Shown here: piece after piece, positions 8,308 to 16,841 of the stretch
How the letters are laid out: every line of letters begins with the position of its first letter
Numbering within the stretch: position 1 is the stretch's first letter
Origin: Coriobacteriales bacterium
GTDB taxonomy: Bacteria; Actinomycetota; Coriobacteriia; Coriobacteriales; Atopobiaceae
Direction of reading: 5' to 3'
NCBI GenBank assembly: GCA_030529625.1
Contig: JAUMWN010000001.1
Location: 1 to 64,000, forward strand
DNA: 64,000 nucleotides
Translations under genes and position numbers: made by a program
Notes under the pieces: generated by a model
Database searches by the model: none
The model's input: only the letters and a program-made list of their open reading frames with translations
Told to the model about the DNA's origin: nothing

Positions 8308-11300
8308 ATGACCAACAGTGAGAGGGTCCTCGCATATCTTGCCGACGTCGCCAGCCTGGGCGGCACGGAACCCTCGTTACGCGCGTTGAGTGAGCGACAT
8401 TGGACGATTGGGTTTTCCGAGCTCATACTCGGAGCCCTCACGCTAGACGTTACGCAGGGCATCCTCGAGCACTACAGCTCCCTGCATCCCGGCGTGGGCT
8501 TTGGCGAGTGCGAGGTTCCCGTAATCGCTTGCCTTGCCCGGCTGGTGGACATAGACAAACCTGCCGACCTCGGGCAGCCGCTCCTGCTTCTTCCCGGTCT
8601 TATGCATGCCGACGGAACGATCGTACCCCGCGAGGGAGAGCCTGCCTGGATACCCCTTGAGCGCGTGGCACGAGGCGGCATTGCCGACCATACCCTCACC
8701 GTTTGCGACATAGACGCCTACCGCGCCCACCAAATCGCCATGGAGAAGCTGCCCGACGACGGAACGTGGAGCAACGCAATCGTACGTGCCATGGACCTGT
8801 TCAAGGCCATATGCTCGGTAGACGACGAGCTACTTGCCAGATTCCATAGCAGGATAGAGACGGGCGAGTGCCTGCTTGGCATCTGGGAGTCGCACGACCC
8901 CATCGCCACGTCCGGCATCGTGCTGCACACGCTGCTCGACCAGACAGGACAAGACGCCAATCCTCCCCAGAGCGTTGCGACGAGCGTGCTGCAGCTTGAG
9001 GACGCAGCAGACGTTGAAGCCACTCATGATGGGGACGATGAGCGCGCCACCGACCGGGAGGGCGAGCAGACACCCCCGGGAAGCCTCTTCGTCTCGGGCA
9101 TGCCCGGGGACATGGGCTCCCTGAGTCCTGCCGAGCGCGACGCGGCTATCACCCTCGAGCGAGACGAATCAACCAGCCTGATGGCCCTGCACACGCCAAA
9201 GGGAACCAGCAGCCTGAGGATGGCGCTATCCCTCATGGGGCAGGCGCTCACCAACAGCATGTTGCGCGGGGACGAGACCCCTCTGGTGCTGTGCGTCGCC
9301 CCGCATAACGTGCTCAGCGCCCTCTCAAGGCTTCTTGACGAGCGGCCCACCGCAGGGCAGACGTCACTGTCCTCCCGCTGGCTCCCTCGCATCTCGTATG
9401 GCAAACACGATGCAAGTGCTGCGCATGCGCAGGATCGGCGCACGCTCGGACCCATCGTCTCGGTGCTCATGCAGCATACCGCCGGCGACTCGGGTGCATA
9501 CGACGGAGGCAGGGAGTTCGTACAGCCGATTGGGCATGCCACGGAGGGCGTGGGCGCCACGTTCTCGGACCCATGGTACGTGACCAGGGCAACCATGTAC
9601 TATCTGGACTGCGTGTCCGGCTTTCTTGGAACACGCATGCGCGATGTCGCGGACGCCTCTTCCAAACTCCTGGAGCGCCTGAGGCTGATAGACCAGGACC
9701 GCAGCGAGCTGTTGCTTGCATACGGAGAGGTTTGCGAAGCCTCCCTGCACATGCACCAGCGAGAGGACGTGGTGGCCCAGATGGGCAGGCTCCGCAGAGA
9801 GCATGCCGTCATGCGCAAGCGCCTATCCACGTGGGAGCGCCTCGCCAAGCGCTATCCGGTTCGCAAGAACTTCGTAACGCGCACCAGCCCCACCCAAGAG
9901 GAGGTAATCGCAAGGCACGCACACGACGGAGAGATACTGGCCCAGGGCAAGGACACCGTCGATGCCGTGCGGCAGGCCTACCAAGACGAGGTCGACCGCA
10001 TTGAGAGCGAGATAGACCGCCTCAAGGGATCCTCAGCACATCTGGCAAGACTGGTGCACGCGGCCTCCTCCGACGGCCAACGGTGCTCCCAGGCAATTGC
10101 GCGCCTCGTCGAGCGGTGCGGACTCACCACCGAGCAGGCAGCCCTGCTTGAGTCGGTAATCGACGGTCGGGACGGCACAGTTCGTGGGCTGGACGAGATT
10201 CTGGACGTGACGGTGCGACCGGCAGAGTTTTGGCTCTCGGTGCACGTGTGTGAGGCACGCTGGCTCGAGTCGTGCTCTACGCAAGGCGATGTAACTGCCG
10301 CCACAGGCAGCGCGACGCCTTACCTGCGAACGCTTGCCAACTTGTGCCCCATACACCTGGTGGACGACGATTTGGCTCCTTCGCTCATATGGGAGACGGT
10401 TCTCGAGCATGGCGTCGATCCCCTGGTCGACCTCATGGTCGTCTTGGACGCGCAGAATGTGGACGTGCCCACCGGCCTTGCGCTCCTCTCGCAGGCAAGA
10501 CGGGCCATCGTAATGGGCGTTCAAACCACCATTCGTCCGCACAGGCTGTTTGGCAGCATCTCCGATGAGCTGTTTGCGACCAGGACCATAGCGGGGGACC
10601 TGTGGGGAGACGTCGCCAAGCGCGGACTGGTCACCTCGGGGGACGCCTCACTGTTTAGCGCGGTCTTGCGGATGTCAGACGCCTGCGTGCGCAACCTCAA
10701 CACGGTGGAGGACGCGTATGGGGAGCTGCTCGACCTCAGGGATGACTTGGCCACAGACGAGCGCGTTCACACCATGCGGATTCCCGCAAGCTTTGCCGAC
10801 GACCCCTACTATCGACTAGCAAGAATCGTTCCCTCGCTCTCGTATGTGCTCGTACCCGACTCCGCCTGGGAGCAGGTGGGCGGAAGCAAGCAGAACGTTG
10901 CCGAGGCCCTGGCAATCGTGCGTTGGCTCACGGCGCGCATGGAGCGCATTGCCAAGCGATACGATCATCCGCAAACACCGTTCGTCTTGGTGACGTCGGC
11001 TTTCTCTGCGCAAGTCAAACTCATGCAATCGCTCATTGCCCAGCAGGGTGGCAACCTGACCTCGTATGTGGAGGTACGCGCCTTACATGAGATAGGTGAT
11101 GTTACGTGGCCGCTTACGCTGTGCAGCACCACCTGCGGTCCACAGAGCTATGGGAGACTCACAGGCGACAACGCCGACTCCGCACTCTGCGATGCTGCGG
11201 CTGCCTCAACCGATGCGCTGGTCGTCTTTTGCGGAAGGCCTTGGGTGGAGAGCTCACTTCCCGGCGCCATGGCACTCAAGCGACGCGCACGACTCATGGG

Positions 11301-11703
11301 AAAGCTCTTCTCGGTCGAGCGCAAGGGCAGAACGAAATCCGACGATGCTGCTCAGGCTCAGGCTGAGCATGAGACTTCCCAAAGCGAGCTTCAACCTCGG
11401 GTTGAGGATGACTTGCGCTCGAAGCCCATGTCGCTCACGCGTCTGCTGCAGCATCTCTCGCTTTCGGGGGAGTTTGCGCACATGCCATCCACGCACGACG
11501 TCAACCTGGCACTCTCGCGCGTAGGCCTCATCCAGCGTTATGCGGACGCTTCCGGACACTCGGGATGGAGGCCAACCGCTTCGGGCAGGGAGATTGGCAT
11601 CGTTCCTGCCACCGACCGCATGGGAAACCCGTTCTGCACCTACGCCGCCTCTGCTGAGCCAGTGCTTCACACCATAGTGGAGGGACTCGTCAAGCAGCAG
11701 TGA
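8308..11703 (+). CDS. Large protein resembling an inactivated UPF1/DNA2-type superfamily 1 helicase
   Basis: A 1131-aa protein. Its layout follows UPF1/DNA2-like SF1 helicases, but the catalytic motifs are eroded. The Walker A position reads HTPKGTSSL (about residues 293-301) rather than GPPGTGKT, lacking the Lys. It is followed by LVLCVAPHNVLSALSRLL, which fits motif Ia. A charged coiled-coil insert spans about 490-585. The Walker B position reads VVLDAQNVD (about 709) rather than IDEASQ. The motif III region has GVQTTIRP where GDxxQLxP is expected. Later, FVLVTSAFSAQVKLM (about 892) resembles the second RecA domain, but motif VI has CDAAAAST instead of NVALTRA. The last ~80 residues form a separate small domain (VNLALSRVGL...GWRPTASG). 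The ATG at 8308 follows GGGGGAGAGA. The fold assignment is inferred from pattern, not searched. Confidence 0.6.
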   Translation: MTNSERVLAYLADVASLGGTEPSLRALSERHWTIGFSELILGALTLDVTQGILEHYSSLHPGVGFGECEVPVIACLARLVDIDKPADLGQPLLLLPGLMHADGTIVPREGEPAWIPLERVARGGIADHTLTVCDIDAYRAHQIAMEKLPDDGTWSNAIVRAMDLFKAICSVDDELLARFHSRIETGECLLGIWESHDPIATSGIVLHTLLDQTGQDANPPQSVATSVLQLEDAADVEATHDGDDERATDREGEQTPPGSLFVSGMPGDMGSLSPAERDAAITLERDESTSLMALHTPKGTSSLRMALSLMGQALTNSMLRGDETPLVLCVAPHNVLSALSRLLDERPTAGQTSLSSRWLPRISYGKHDASAAHAQDRRTLGPIVSVLMQHTAGDSGAYDGGREFVQPIGHATEGVGATFSDPWYVTRATMYYLDCVSGFLGTRMRDVADASSKLLERLRLIDQDRSELLLAYGEVCEASLHMHQREDVVAQMGRLRREHAVMRKRLSTWERLAKRYPVRKNFVTRTSPTQEEVIARHAHDGEILAQGKDTVDAVRQAYQDEVDRIESEIDRLKGSSAHLARLVHAASSDGQRCSQAIARLVERCGLTTEQAALLESVIDGRDGTVRGLDEILDVTVRPAEFWLSVHVCEARWLESCSTQGDVTAATGSATPYLRTLANLCPIHLVDDDLAPSLIWETVLEHGVDPLVDLMVVLDAQNVDVPTGLALLSQARRAIVMGVQTTIRPHRLFGSISDELFATRTIAGDLWGDVAKRGLVTSGDASLFSAVLRMSDACVRNLNTVEDAYGELLDLRDDLATDERVHTMRIPASFADDPYYRLARIVPSLSYVLVPDSAWEQVGGSKQNVAEALAIVRWLTARMERIAKRYDHPQTPFVLVTSAFSAQVKLMQSLIAQQGGNLTSYVEVRALHEIGDVTWPLTLCSTTCGPQSYGRLTGDNADSALCDAAAASTDALVVFCGRPWVESSLPGAMALKRRARLMGKLFSVERKGRTKSDDAAQAQAEHETSQSELQPRVEDDLRSKPMSLTRLLQHLSLSGEFAHMPSTHDVNLALSRVGLIQRYADASGHSGWRPTASGREIGIVPATDRMGNPFCTYAASAEPVLHTIVEGLVKQQ

Positions 11704-11766
11704 CAACCCTTACAGCGTGTTAAGGACACTGGTACGACGGCCTCGTGAAGCAAGCCGCCTCATGAT

Positions 11767-11795
11767 TTCCCTCGTCCTGTGGAATGCGGTACAAT
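11767..11795 (+). promoter_or_regulatory. Possible promoter for the pgsA-like operon
   Basis: TACAAT (11790-11795, 5 of 6 to the -10 consensus) has a weak -35 (TTCCCT, 11767-11772) at 17 bases. It is about 50 bases upstream of the CDP-alcohol phosphatidyltransferase gene. Confidence 0.35.
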
Positions 11796-11848
11796 GTGAC
11801 ACTTGTAAGCAGGACGGCAAAGGGTCATGACCTACGAACGGATGCCAC

Positions 11849-12592
11849 GTGAACGAGAGCAGCAAGGACATAGACTACGCCATCAGGGGCTTGGTCGCTC
11901 CCGAAATCGCCAAGTCACAGGCGGCGGGTGTGGTTACGGCACCCTTGGGATCCTCGGAGAACCCGTCAAACAGGGTACTCACGGTGGCAAACGTCATCAC
12001 GGCATGTCGCTTTGTGCTCACGATGGTCTTTTTGGTGCTGTTCGTGCGAAACGAGGAGCAAACGCGCATGATCGCCCTCGTATGCTACGCCGTGGCCGCA
12101 TGTACCGACTTCCTGGACGGTCAGGTCGCGCGCCGTACGCAAACGGTGAGCTGGGTGGGCAAGATCATGGACCCCATCATGGACCGCATCCTGTTGTTTA
12201 CCGGCGTGATCGGCTTGATGGCTGTGGGCGAGCTTCCCATCTGGGTGGCCGTGTTCGTGGTGGCACGTGACGCATACCTGGCAGTTTGCGCCATGCTCCT
12301 GCAGCGCTACCAGCACAGGCCCATGGACGTGATATATGTGGGAAAGGCGGCAACTGCACTGCTCATGACCGGATTCGTGGATCTGCTCATAGGATTGCCC
12401 ATAATCGCGGGCTTAGGGCTGGTACAGGTCGCATGGCTTCCTGGCCTCAATGGTACCCCTGCGGCCCTGGGCATATTCTGTGTCTATGCGGGGCTCGTTT
12501 GCTCGTTCACGGCCGCGGTAATATACACCGCCAAGGGCCTACGCATACGAAGCAGGGTGATTGCTGAGCGCAGGGAGGGGGAGTCTCGTTGA
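11849..12592 (+). CDS. CDP-alcohol phosphatidyltransferase family membrane protein
   Basis: A 247-aa membrane enzyme with the full family motif D-x2-DG-x2-AR-x8-G-x3-D-x3-D, seen as DFLDGQVARR followed by GKIMDPIMD (about residues 90-115). The Asp residues bind metal and the CDP-lipid. About six membrane segments follow. The family joins CDP-diacylglycerol to an alcohol such as glycerol-3-phosphate. This is a paralogue of the housekeeping pgsA at 35905, so it may use a different acceptor. The long polar N-terminus (about 40 residues before the first membrane helix) is unusual. The start is GTG at 11849. Its stop overlaps the TTG start of the carboxypeptidase gene. Confidence 0.85.
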   Translation: MNESSKDIDYAIRGLVAPEIAKSQAAGVVTAPLGSSENPSNRVLTVANVITACRFVLTMVFLVLFVRNEEQTRMIALVCYAVAACTDFLDGQVARRTQTVSWVGKIMDPIMDRILLFTGVIGLMAVGELPIWVAVFVVARDAYLAVCAMLLQRYQHRPMDVIYVGKAATALLMTGFVDLLIGLPIIAGLGLVQVAWLPGLNGTPAALGIFCVYAGLVCSFTAAVIYTAKGLRIRSRVIAERREGESR

Positions 12593-13785
12593 GTTGCAAG
12601 ACGTGCATGCGCCCGCTCGCAATAGTCCTTTGCTCGATTTGCGCGCTCGCCTTTGTGCGTCTGTGCGTGTTGGTACCGCAAGCGACCCTTGCGGCCCAAA
12701 TAGACTCCGAGCCCGAGCTTGAAGAAGCCGAGGGCGCCGCATTGCTGGACACGGGTGGCAACGTCCTGTACGCATATAACGAAGAGGAGCGCTTTCCGCC
12801 CGCCTCAACCACAAAGGTTATGACAGCCATGGTGGCCCTGGACTCCGGTCGCTCCCTCGACGAGATGGTCACGATCCGCGAGGATGACTTGGGCGAGGGC
12901 GGCCAGCTTGCCGACTATGGCGACGGCGACCAGGTGCCCCTGGGAGAGCTCATGCAGGTTATGCTGGTCTACTCGGGCAACGACGCGGCATACAACACCG
13001 CGTGCCACATAGCGGGGAGCGAAGAGGCCTTCGCCAAGCTCATGAATGCCAAGGCCAAAGAGATTGGCATGACCAACACCCACTTCGTCAACTCCCACGG
13101 CATGGACGTAGACGACCACTATTCGTGCGCCAAGGACCTTGCCATCATGGGAAGGTATGCGATGCAGCACTACCCCTTCATCTGCCAGACGGTCGTTATG
13201 GAGGAGGCACAGACCACCGTCCGCGGCTATCCCACGGTGCTTAAGGCAACCGACCAGCTCCTGGGCAAGTTCGACGGCATTCGCGGGGTGAAGTCGGGTG
13301 CTGTAGCCGACGGCTACTCCTTCGTTGGTGCCTCGGGTCGAGGTGATGTCCAACTCTACTCCGGCGTGATCGGGTGCAAGACACCCATGGGCCGATTCAA
13401 CGACACGGCCACCCTCATGGAGTGGGGCTACGAGAACTTTGGCGAGTACACCATTTCCAATTCCTCTTGGGTCACCAGGATGCAGCCCTATGCCTACGAC
13501 TTTGGCTACAAGGTGCCGCTCAGCGCCGTCCAGGACGTTACCTGCTCCCTGTGGCCCAACATCAAGGACGTGTCGTACAAGAGCGTGCTCGTTCGCCCCA
13601 ACGCCCTGATGGGCACCAACAGCATATGCGGATGGGCTGACTGGAACCAGAAGGGCCGCAAGATGGGCGGAGCCCTGTATGGCACGCACGAGCGACCGGT
13701 AAGGCAATCGTCCTGGCCGCTGTTCGTCTCTGCACTCTTTGACGAGCCCGACCCGATGGGAGAGGGGGGACTCGATGAACAGTGA
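12589..13785 (+). CDS. dacA: D-alanyl-D-alanine carboxypeptidase (PBP5/DacA family, S11)
   Basis: A 398-aa secreted penicillin-binding protein that trims the terminal D-Ala from peptidoglycan stem peptides. It has a hydrophobic signal segment (residues 7-31, ending ATLAAQ). The three active-site motifs follow: SxxK as PASTTKVM (about residue 69), SxN as YSGNDAA (about residue 128) and KSG as VKSGAV (about residue 232), in place of the classical KTG. The TTG start overlaps the upstream stop and has GGGAGGGGG before it; an ATG 18 bases further in is an alternative. The 3' end overlaps the following gene by 11 bases. Confidence 0.92.
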   Translation: MSCKTCMRPLAIVLCSICALAFVRLCVLVPQATLAAQIDSEPELEEAEGAALLDTGGNVLYAYNEEERFPPASTTKVMTAMVALDSGRSLDEMVTIREDDLGEGGQLADYGDGDQVPLGELMQVMLVYSGNDAAYNTACHIAGSEEAFAKLMNAKAKEIGMTNTHFVNSHGMDVDDHYSCAKDLAIMGRYAMQHYPFICQTVVMEEAQTTVRGYPTVLKATDQLLGKFDGIRGVKSGAVADGYSFVGASGRGDVQLYSGVIGCKTPMGRFNDTATLMEWGYENFGEYTISNSSWVTRMQPYAYDFGYKVPLSAVQDVTCSLWPNIKDVSYKSVLVRPNALMGTNSICGWADWNQKGRKMGGALYGTHERPVRQSSWPLFVSALFDEPDPMGEGGLDEQ

Positions 13786-14641
13786 TATGGACCATCCAAA
13801 GCTTGGCGCGCTCTACGAGGAGCACATGATTCTGGGGGCGACGTTTGGGCCGTCGCTGGAGCCTGTGGCCTATGTGGGCGACGCGGACGTTCTGGCAGGC
13901 GAGTGTCTGGCCGATGGCGCGCTGGTGTGTGATGCATCCATGGCAAAGATGCTCTTGCTAGGTGGTTCTGACGCCGCAGGATACATGGCCACGACCTGTG
14001 CCGGTCCCTTGCTAGACGTGGGGGGATGCGGCTTTGGGGCCGTGCTCACCGGAGACGGGGGCGTCGCCTCCATCCCGCTGATCGCGCGTACGGGCGACAG
14101 CGAGTATGTGCTGTTTGACGCCTCAAGTCGCGCCGACGTGCTGGAGGGGTGGCTCTCGTTTGTGGCAGCCATAGAGCAGGATGGCGTCGCGCCCTTTGCA
14201 AACCTTGACTGCGAGGACGTCTCGCGGTCACATGTGGTACTCGTTCTGACAGGCAGCAAGGCGGGCCATGTGCTGGCAGACTACACGCGCGCCCGCGACC
14301 TGCCCGCACCCGGGAGCGTGTGCTCTTGCATGCTGGACCGCATTCCTTGTATCGTGGCGCGATTGGACGTGGAGACGCCCACCTACCTGCTCCTGGTGCC
14401 CCCAAGGCAGGCCAGGGCCTTGTGGCGCAGCCTGCTCTCCTTCGTTGAGGTAACGCCCGTGGGGCTTGACGTCATGCGCGACCAAATGCTTCGCATGCTT
14501 CCCTGGGGCAGACACCTGCGCGAGGATGGTCGTCTGCGCATTACTGTCGACGAGCTTGGGTATCATGGTTTGGTGCGCGACGCGACGGACTTCGTGGGCG
14601 CGCGGGGCCTGATGCAAGATGATGGGGGGAATGCGCAGTGA
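13775..14641 (+). CDS. GcvT/YgfZ-like folate-binding domain protein
   Basis: A 288-aa cytosolic protein. The N-terminal part follows the aminomethyltransferase (GcvT) and YgfZ pattern. The opening is LGATFGP...EPVAYVGD. A segment with ALVCDASMAKMLLLGGSDAAGYMATT follows, in the position where the family has D-x-S-x-x-G-K-x-x-x-x-G-x-D-A. Then come DVGGCGFGAVLTGDGGV and a strand ending YVLFDAS. It is shorter than GcvT and lacks the neighbouring gcvH/gcvP genes, so glycine cleavage is unlikely. A YgfZ-like role is possible but unproved. The ATG at 13775 overlaps dacA and follows GAGAGGGGGG. The stop overlaps the ridA start (GTGA). Confidence 0.6.
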   Translation: MNSDMDHPKLGALYEEHMILGATFGPSLEPVAYVGDADVLAGECLADGALVCDASMAKMLLLGGSDAAGYMATTCAGPLLDVGGCGFGAVLTGDGGVASIPLIARTGDSEYVLFDASSRADVLEGWLSFVAAIEQDGVAPFANLDCEDVSRSHVVLVLTGSKAGHVLADYTRARDLPAPGSVCSCMLDRIPCIVARLDVETPTYLLLVPPRQARALWRSLLSFVEVTPVGLDVMRDQMLRMLPWGRHLREDGRLRITVDELGYHGLVRDATDFVGARGLMQDDGGNAQ

Positions 14642-15018
14642 AGTACGCAATCAACGGACTTGGCATACCCGAGGCACATGGCCCGTATTCCCAGGGCACG
14701 ACCGCCGGACGGCTGGTGTTTGCCTCCGGCCAGATCGCATACGACCCGCAGGACGACTCAAAGATCATACAGGGCGACGTCGCCCAGCAGACGGAGCGCA
14801 TCATCGACATTATAGAGGCCATGCTGGAAACCGTGCATTGCACGCTCTCCGATGTGGCGCAAACCACTGTGTACCTCACCAGCATCGACGACATGGAGCA
14901 GATGAACGAGGTGTATGCCCGGCGCTTCGTGCCTCCCGCTCCCGCGAGGGCCGTCGTCGCGGTCTCTGCGTTGCCGCTTGGTGCCCTCGTGGAGATGGAC
15001 TGTGTTGCGTGCCGATAA
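14638..15018 (+). CDS. ridA: RidA family reactive intermediate deaminase
   Basis: A 126-aa protein of the YjgF/YER057c/UK114 family, which hydrolyses reactive enamine/imine intermediates released by PLP enzymes. Family signatures are HGPYSQG near the N-terminus, FASGQIAYDP, and the C-terminal APARAVVAVSALPLGALVEM, which includes the conserved substrate-binding Arg. Length is typical; the native enzyme is a trimer. The start is a GTG overlapping the previous stop (GTGA), so it should be translationally coupled to the GcvT-like gene. Confidence 0.92.
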   Translation: MKYAINGLGIPEAHGPYSQGTTAGRLVFASGQIAYDPQDDSKIIQGDVAQQTERIIDIIEAMLETVHCTLSDVAQTTVYLTSIDDMEQMNEVYARRFVPPAPARAVVAVSALPLGALVEMDCVACR

Positions 15019-15093
15019 GACCACAGGGTCGTGTACCGTTTTTTGCCGCCAAGGAGTATTATGGGGTGGAACAGCGTTATGAGGGGAGACAAG

Positions 15094-15516
15094 ATGCAAC
15101 CCACGCATTCCAACATGGGTGCAACCGAGATATTCAGGATGCCGTCGGCAGACTCCACCATTCCGGATCTGCTCGGCGGCGCGGGCGCGGCCAGATGCAC
15201 CATCACCATAGTCAAGGGTCCCATGTCGGGCGAGACCTTCGAGCTCGATGACCAAGACATCACGCTGGGCAGGGACCCCAAGAACTCCGTCTTCCTCAAC
15301 GACATGACGGTTTCTCGCAGGCATGCCCACATCGACCTCTCCGGAATTGCCTCCGGCTACGCCACCATCGAGGACATGGGATCGCTCAACGGTACCTGGG
15401 TGGACGGCGCCATCGTGAGCAAGGCCGTGCTCAAGGACGGGTCCACCATTCAGATTGGTACATTCCGCATGGTGTTCCACACCAATCGTCGCACCACGCG
15501 GGTAAAGACGGGATAG
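15094..15516 (+). CDS. FHA-domain protein resembling GarA/OdhI
   Basis: A 140-aa protein with one forkhead-associated domain. The phosphothreonine-binding residues are seen in LGRDPKNSVFLND...VSRRHAHI (Arg, Ser, His) and in GSLNGTWVDG. The N-terminal tail carries GATEIFRMP, similar to the phosphorylatable threonine segment of actinobacterial GarA/OdhI. GarA/OdhI turn off glutamate metabolism and 2-oxoglutarate dehydrogenase depending on Ser/Thr kinase activity. Role by analogy only. I chose the ATG at 15094 (GGAG five bases upstream); an ATG at 15061 with AAGGAG closer by is a real alternative and would add 11 residues. A merR gene follows after 4 bases. Confidence 0.82.
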   Translation: MQPTHSNMGATEIFRMPSADSTIPDLLGGAGAARCTITIVKGPMSGETFELDDQDITLGRDPKNSVFLNDMTVSRRHAHIDLSGIASGYATIEDMGSLNGTWVDGAIVSKAVLKDGSTIQIGTFRMVFHTNRRTTRVKTG

Positions 15517-15520
15517 ACGC

Positions 15521-16279
15521 ATGCCAGACGCTGGGTATCTCACCATAGGCAAAGTGGTAAAGAAGCTGCAACCGCAGTACCCCGACCTATCGGTGTCCAA
15601 GGTTCGCTACCTCGAGGACGAGGGGCTTCTTAACCCCTCGCGCACTCCAGGCGGTTACCGGCTGTATTCCCAGCACGACATCCGGCGTCTGGAGACCATA
15701 CTGTATCTGCAAAAGAACCGATTCATGCCACTGCAGGTAATCAAGGAGGAGCTGGCAAAGGGTGAGTTCTCGCTCGCACAGCTCATGAGCCAGACGGGGG
15801 AGACCACCACGATTGACGCCCCGCCTCTAGGAACGGATGCCGGCATTGGACCGGACAGCCAGGAGGACCTGGAGAAGTACCATCCGCTCAGTCGCATGCC
15901 CGAGATACTTGGCGTGTCGGTAGGATTCGTACGCGAGCTCTCGGTGGCAGGCGTCATAAAGATGCGCACCTCACCGCACGGCAGGGACTTGGTGGATGGT
16001 CACGACTTCCCGCTCATTCGCACATGCGAGGAGCTCCGACAGTTCGGCATTGGGCCCCGAAACCTGCGCCAGTACGTGCAGGCCGCAAACCGTGAGAGTG
16101 GCATGCTCGAGCAGGCCCTTACGGTATACGGGCGACATGGGTCTGGGTCGGAGCCCACGCCAGAGCAAAAGGCCCGCTACCAGCAGGCGCTCACACGCAT
16201 GGTCACACTCACCAACAGCGTGCGCGAAACGTTCATCAGGCGAAATCTTCGCGACACGTTTAAGGACATGGAAGACTAG
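15521..16279 (+). CDS. MerR-family regulator resembling actinobacterial FtsR
   Basis: A 252-aa protein. Its N-terminal MerR winged helix is seen in LTIGKVVKKL...VSKVRYLEDEGLL followed by SRTPGGYRLYSQHDIRRLETI. A linker, a second helix-turn-helix-like region (about residues 125-170) and a helical C-terminus follow. Two MerR-like segments and location right after a GarA-type FHA gene are typical of FtsR, the activator of ftsZ in Corynebacterium and Mycobacterium relatives. No cysteines arranged for metal sensing are seen in a MerR-type position. The assignment to FtsR rests on context and architecture. It begins 4 bases after the FHA gene. Confidence 0.8.
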   Translation: MPDAGYLTIGKVVKKLQPQYPDLSVSKVRYLEDEGLLNPSRTPGGYRLYSQHDIRRLETILYLQKNRFMPLQVIKEELAKGEFSLAQLMSQTGETTTIDAPPLGTDAGIGPDSQEDLEKYHPLSRMPEILGVSVGFVRELSVAGVIKMRTSPHGRDLVDGHDFPLIRTCEELRQFGIGPRNLRQYVQAANRESGMLEQALTVYGRHGSGSEPTPEQKARYQQALTRMVTLTNSVRETFIRRNLRDTFKDMED

Positions 16280-16307
16280 CACGGCATTTGCCAGAGAGGG
16301 GTCCAGC

Positions 16308-16841
16308 ATGGCATATATGGATTACGAGAACCTGATCGTGGACATTCCCGACTATCCAGAGCCTGGCGTCATCTTTAAGGACATCATGCCCTTGTTGGCA
16401 GACAACCAGGGCTTTTCCGCGGTGATAGACGACATGGCCAACCACTTTATGAAGGTCGGCATCACCAAGGTCGTGGGCGCCGAGGCACGTGGCTTCCTCG
16501 TGGGCGCTCCTGTCGCCTACAAGCTGGGCGCCGGTTTCGTGCCCGCCCGAAAGCCTGGCAAGCTTCCGCGTGAGGTGTACAGCGAGCAGTATGCCTTGGA
16601 GTATGGCACCGACGAGCTCCAAATACACTGCGACTCCCTTGGTCCCGATGACCGTGTGCTGATCGCAGACGACTTGGTGGCGACGGCCGGAACCGCCGTG
16701 GCAATGGCAAGGCTCATCGAGAAGAGCGGTGCCACGTTGGTGGGCTTCGCGTTTCTCCTTGAGCTCGCCTTCCTCAATCCCCGAGAAATCATTGGTAAGG
16801 ACTTCGATCAGGAGGTCTACACACTGGTAACGGTGGAGTAG
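16308..16841 (+). CDS. apt: Adenine phosphoribosyltransferase
   Basis: A 177-aa purine salvage enzyme making AMP from adenine and PRPP. The PRPP-binding loop is visible as VLIADDLVATAGTA (about residues 120-133). The family N-terminus is also present: IVDIPDYPEPGVIFKDIMPLL, where the PxPGxxFxD pattern is typical, together with GAEARGFLVGAPVAYKLGAGF. The ATG at 16308 follows GAGAGGGG. The stop overlaps the GTG start of the ClC gene. Confidence 0.96.
   Translation: MAYMDYENLIVDIPDYPEPGVIFKDIMPLLADNQGFSAVIDDMANHFMKVGITKVVGAEARGFLVGAPVAYKLGAGFVPARKPGKLPREVYSEQYALEYGTDELQIHCDSLGPDDRVLIADDLVATAGTAVAMARLIEKSGATLVGFAFLLELAFLNPREIIGKDFDQEVYTLVTVE

Noticed and set aside
8040-8462. 140-codon minus-strand frame over the divergent gap
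   Set aside because: Overlaps the start of the helicase-like gene, includes the terminator hairpin, no ribosome site.
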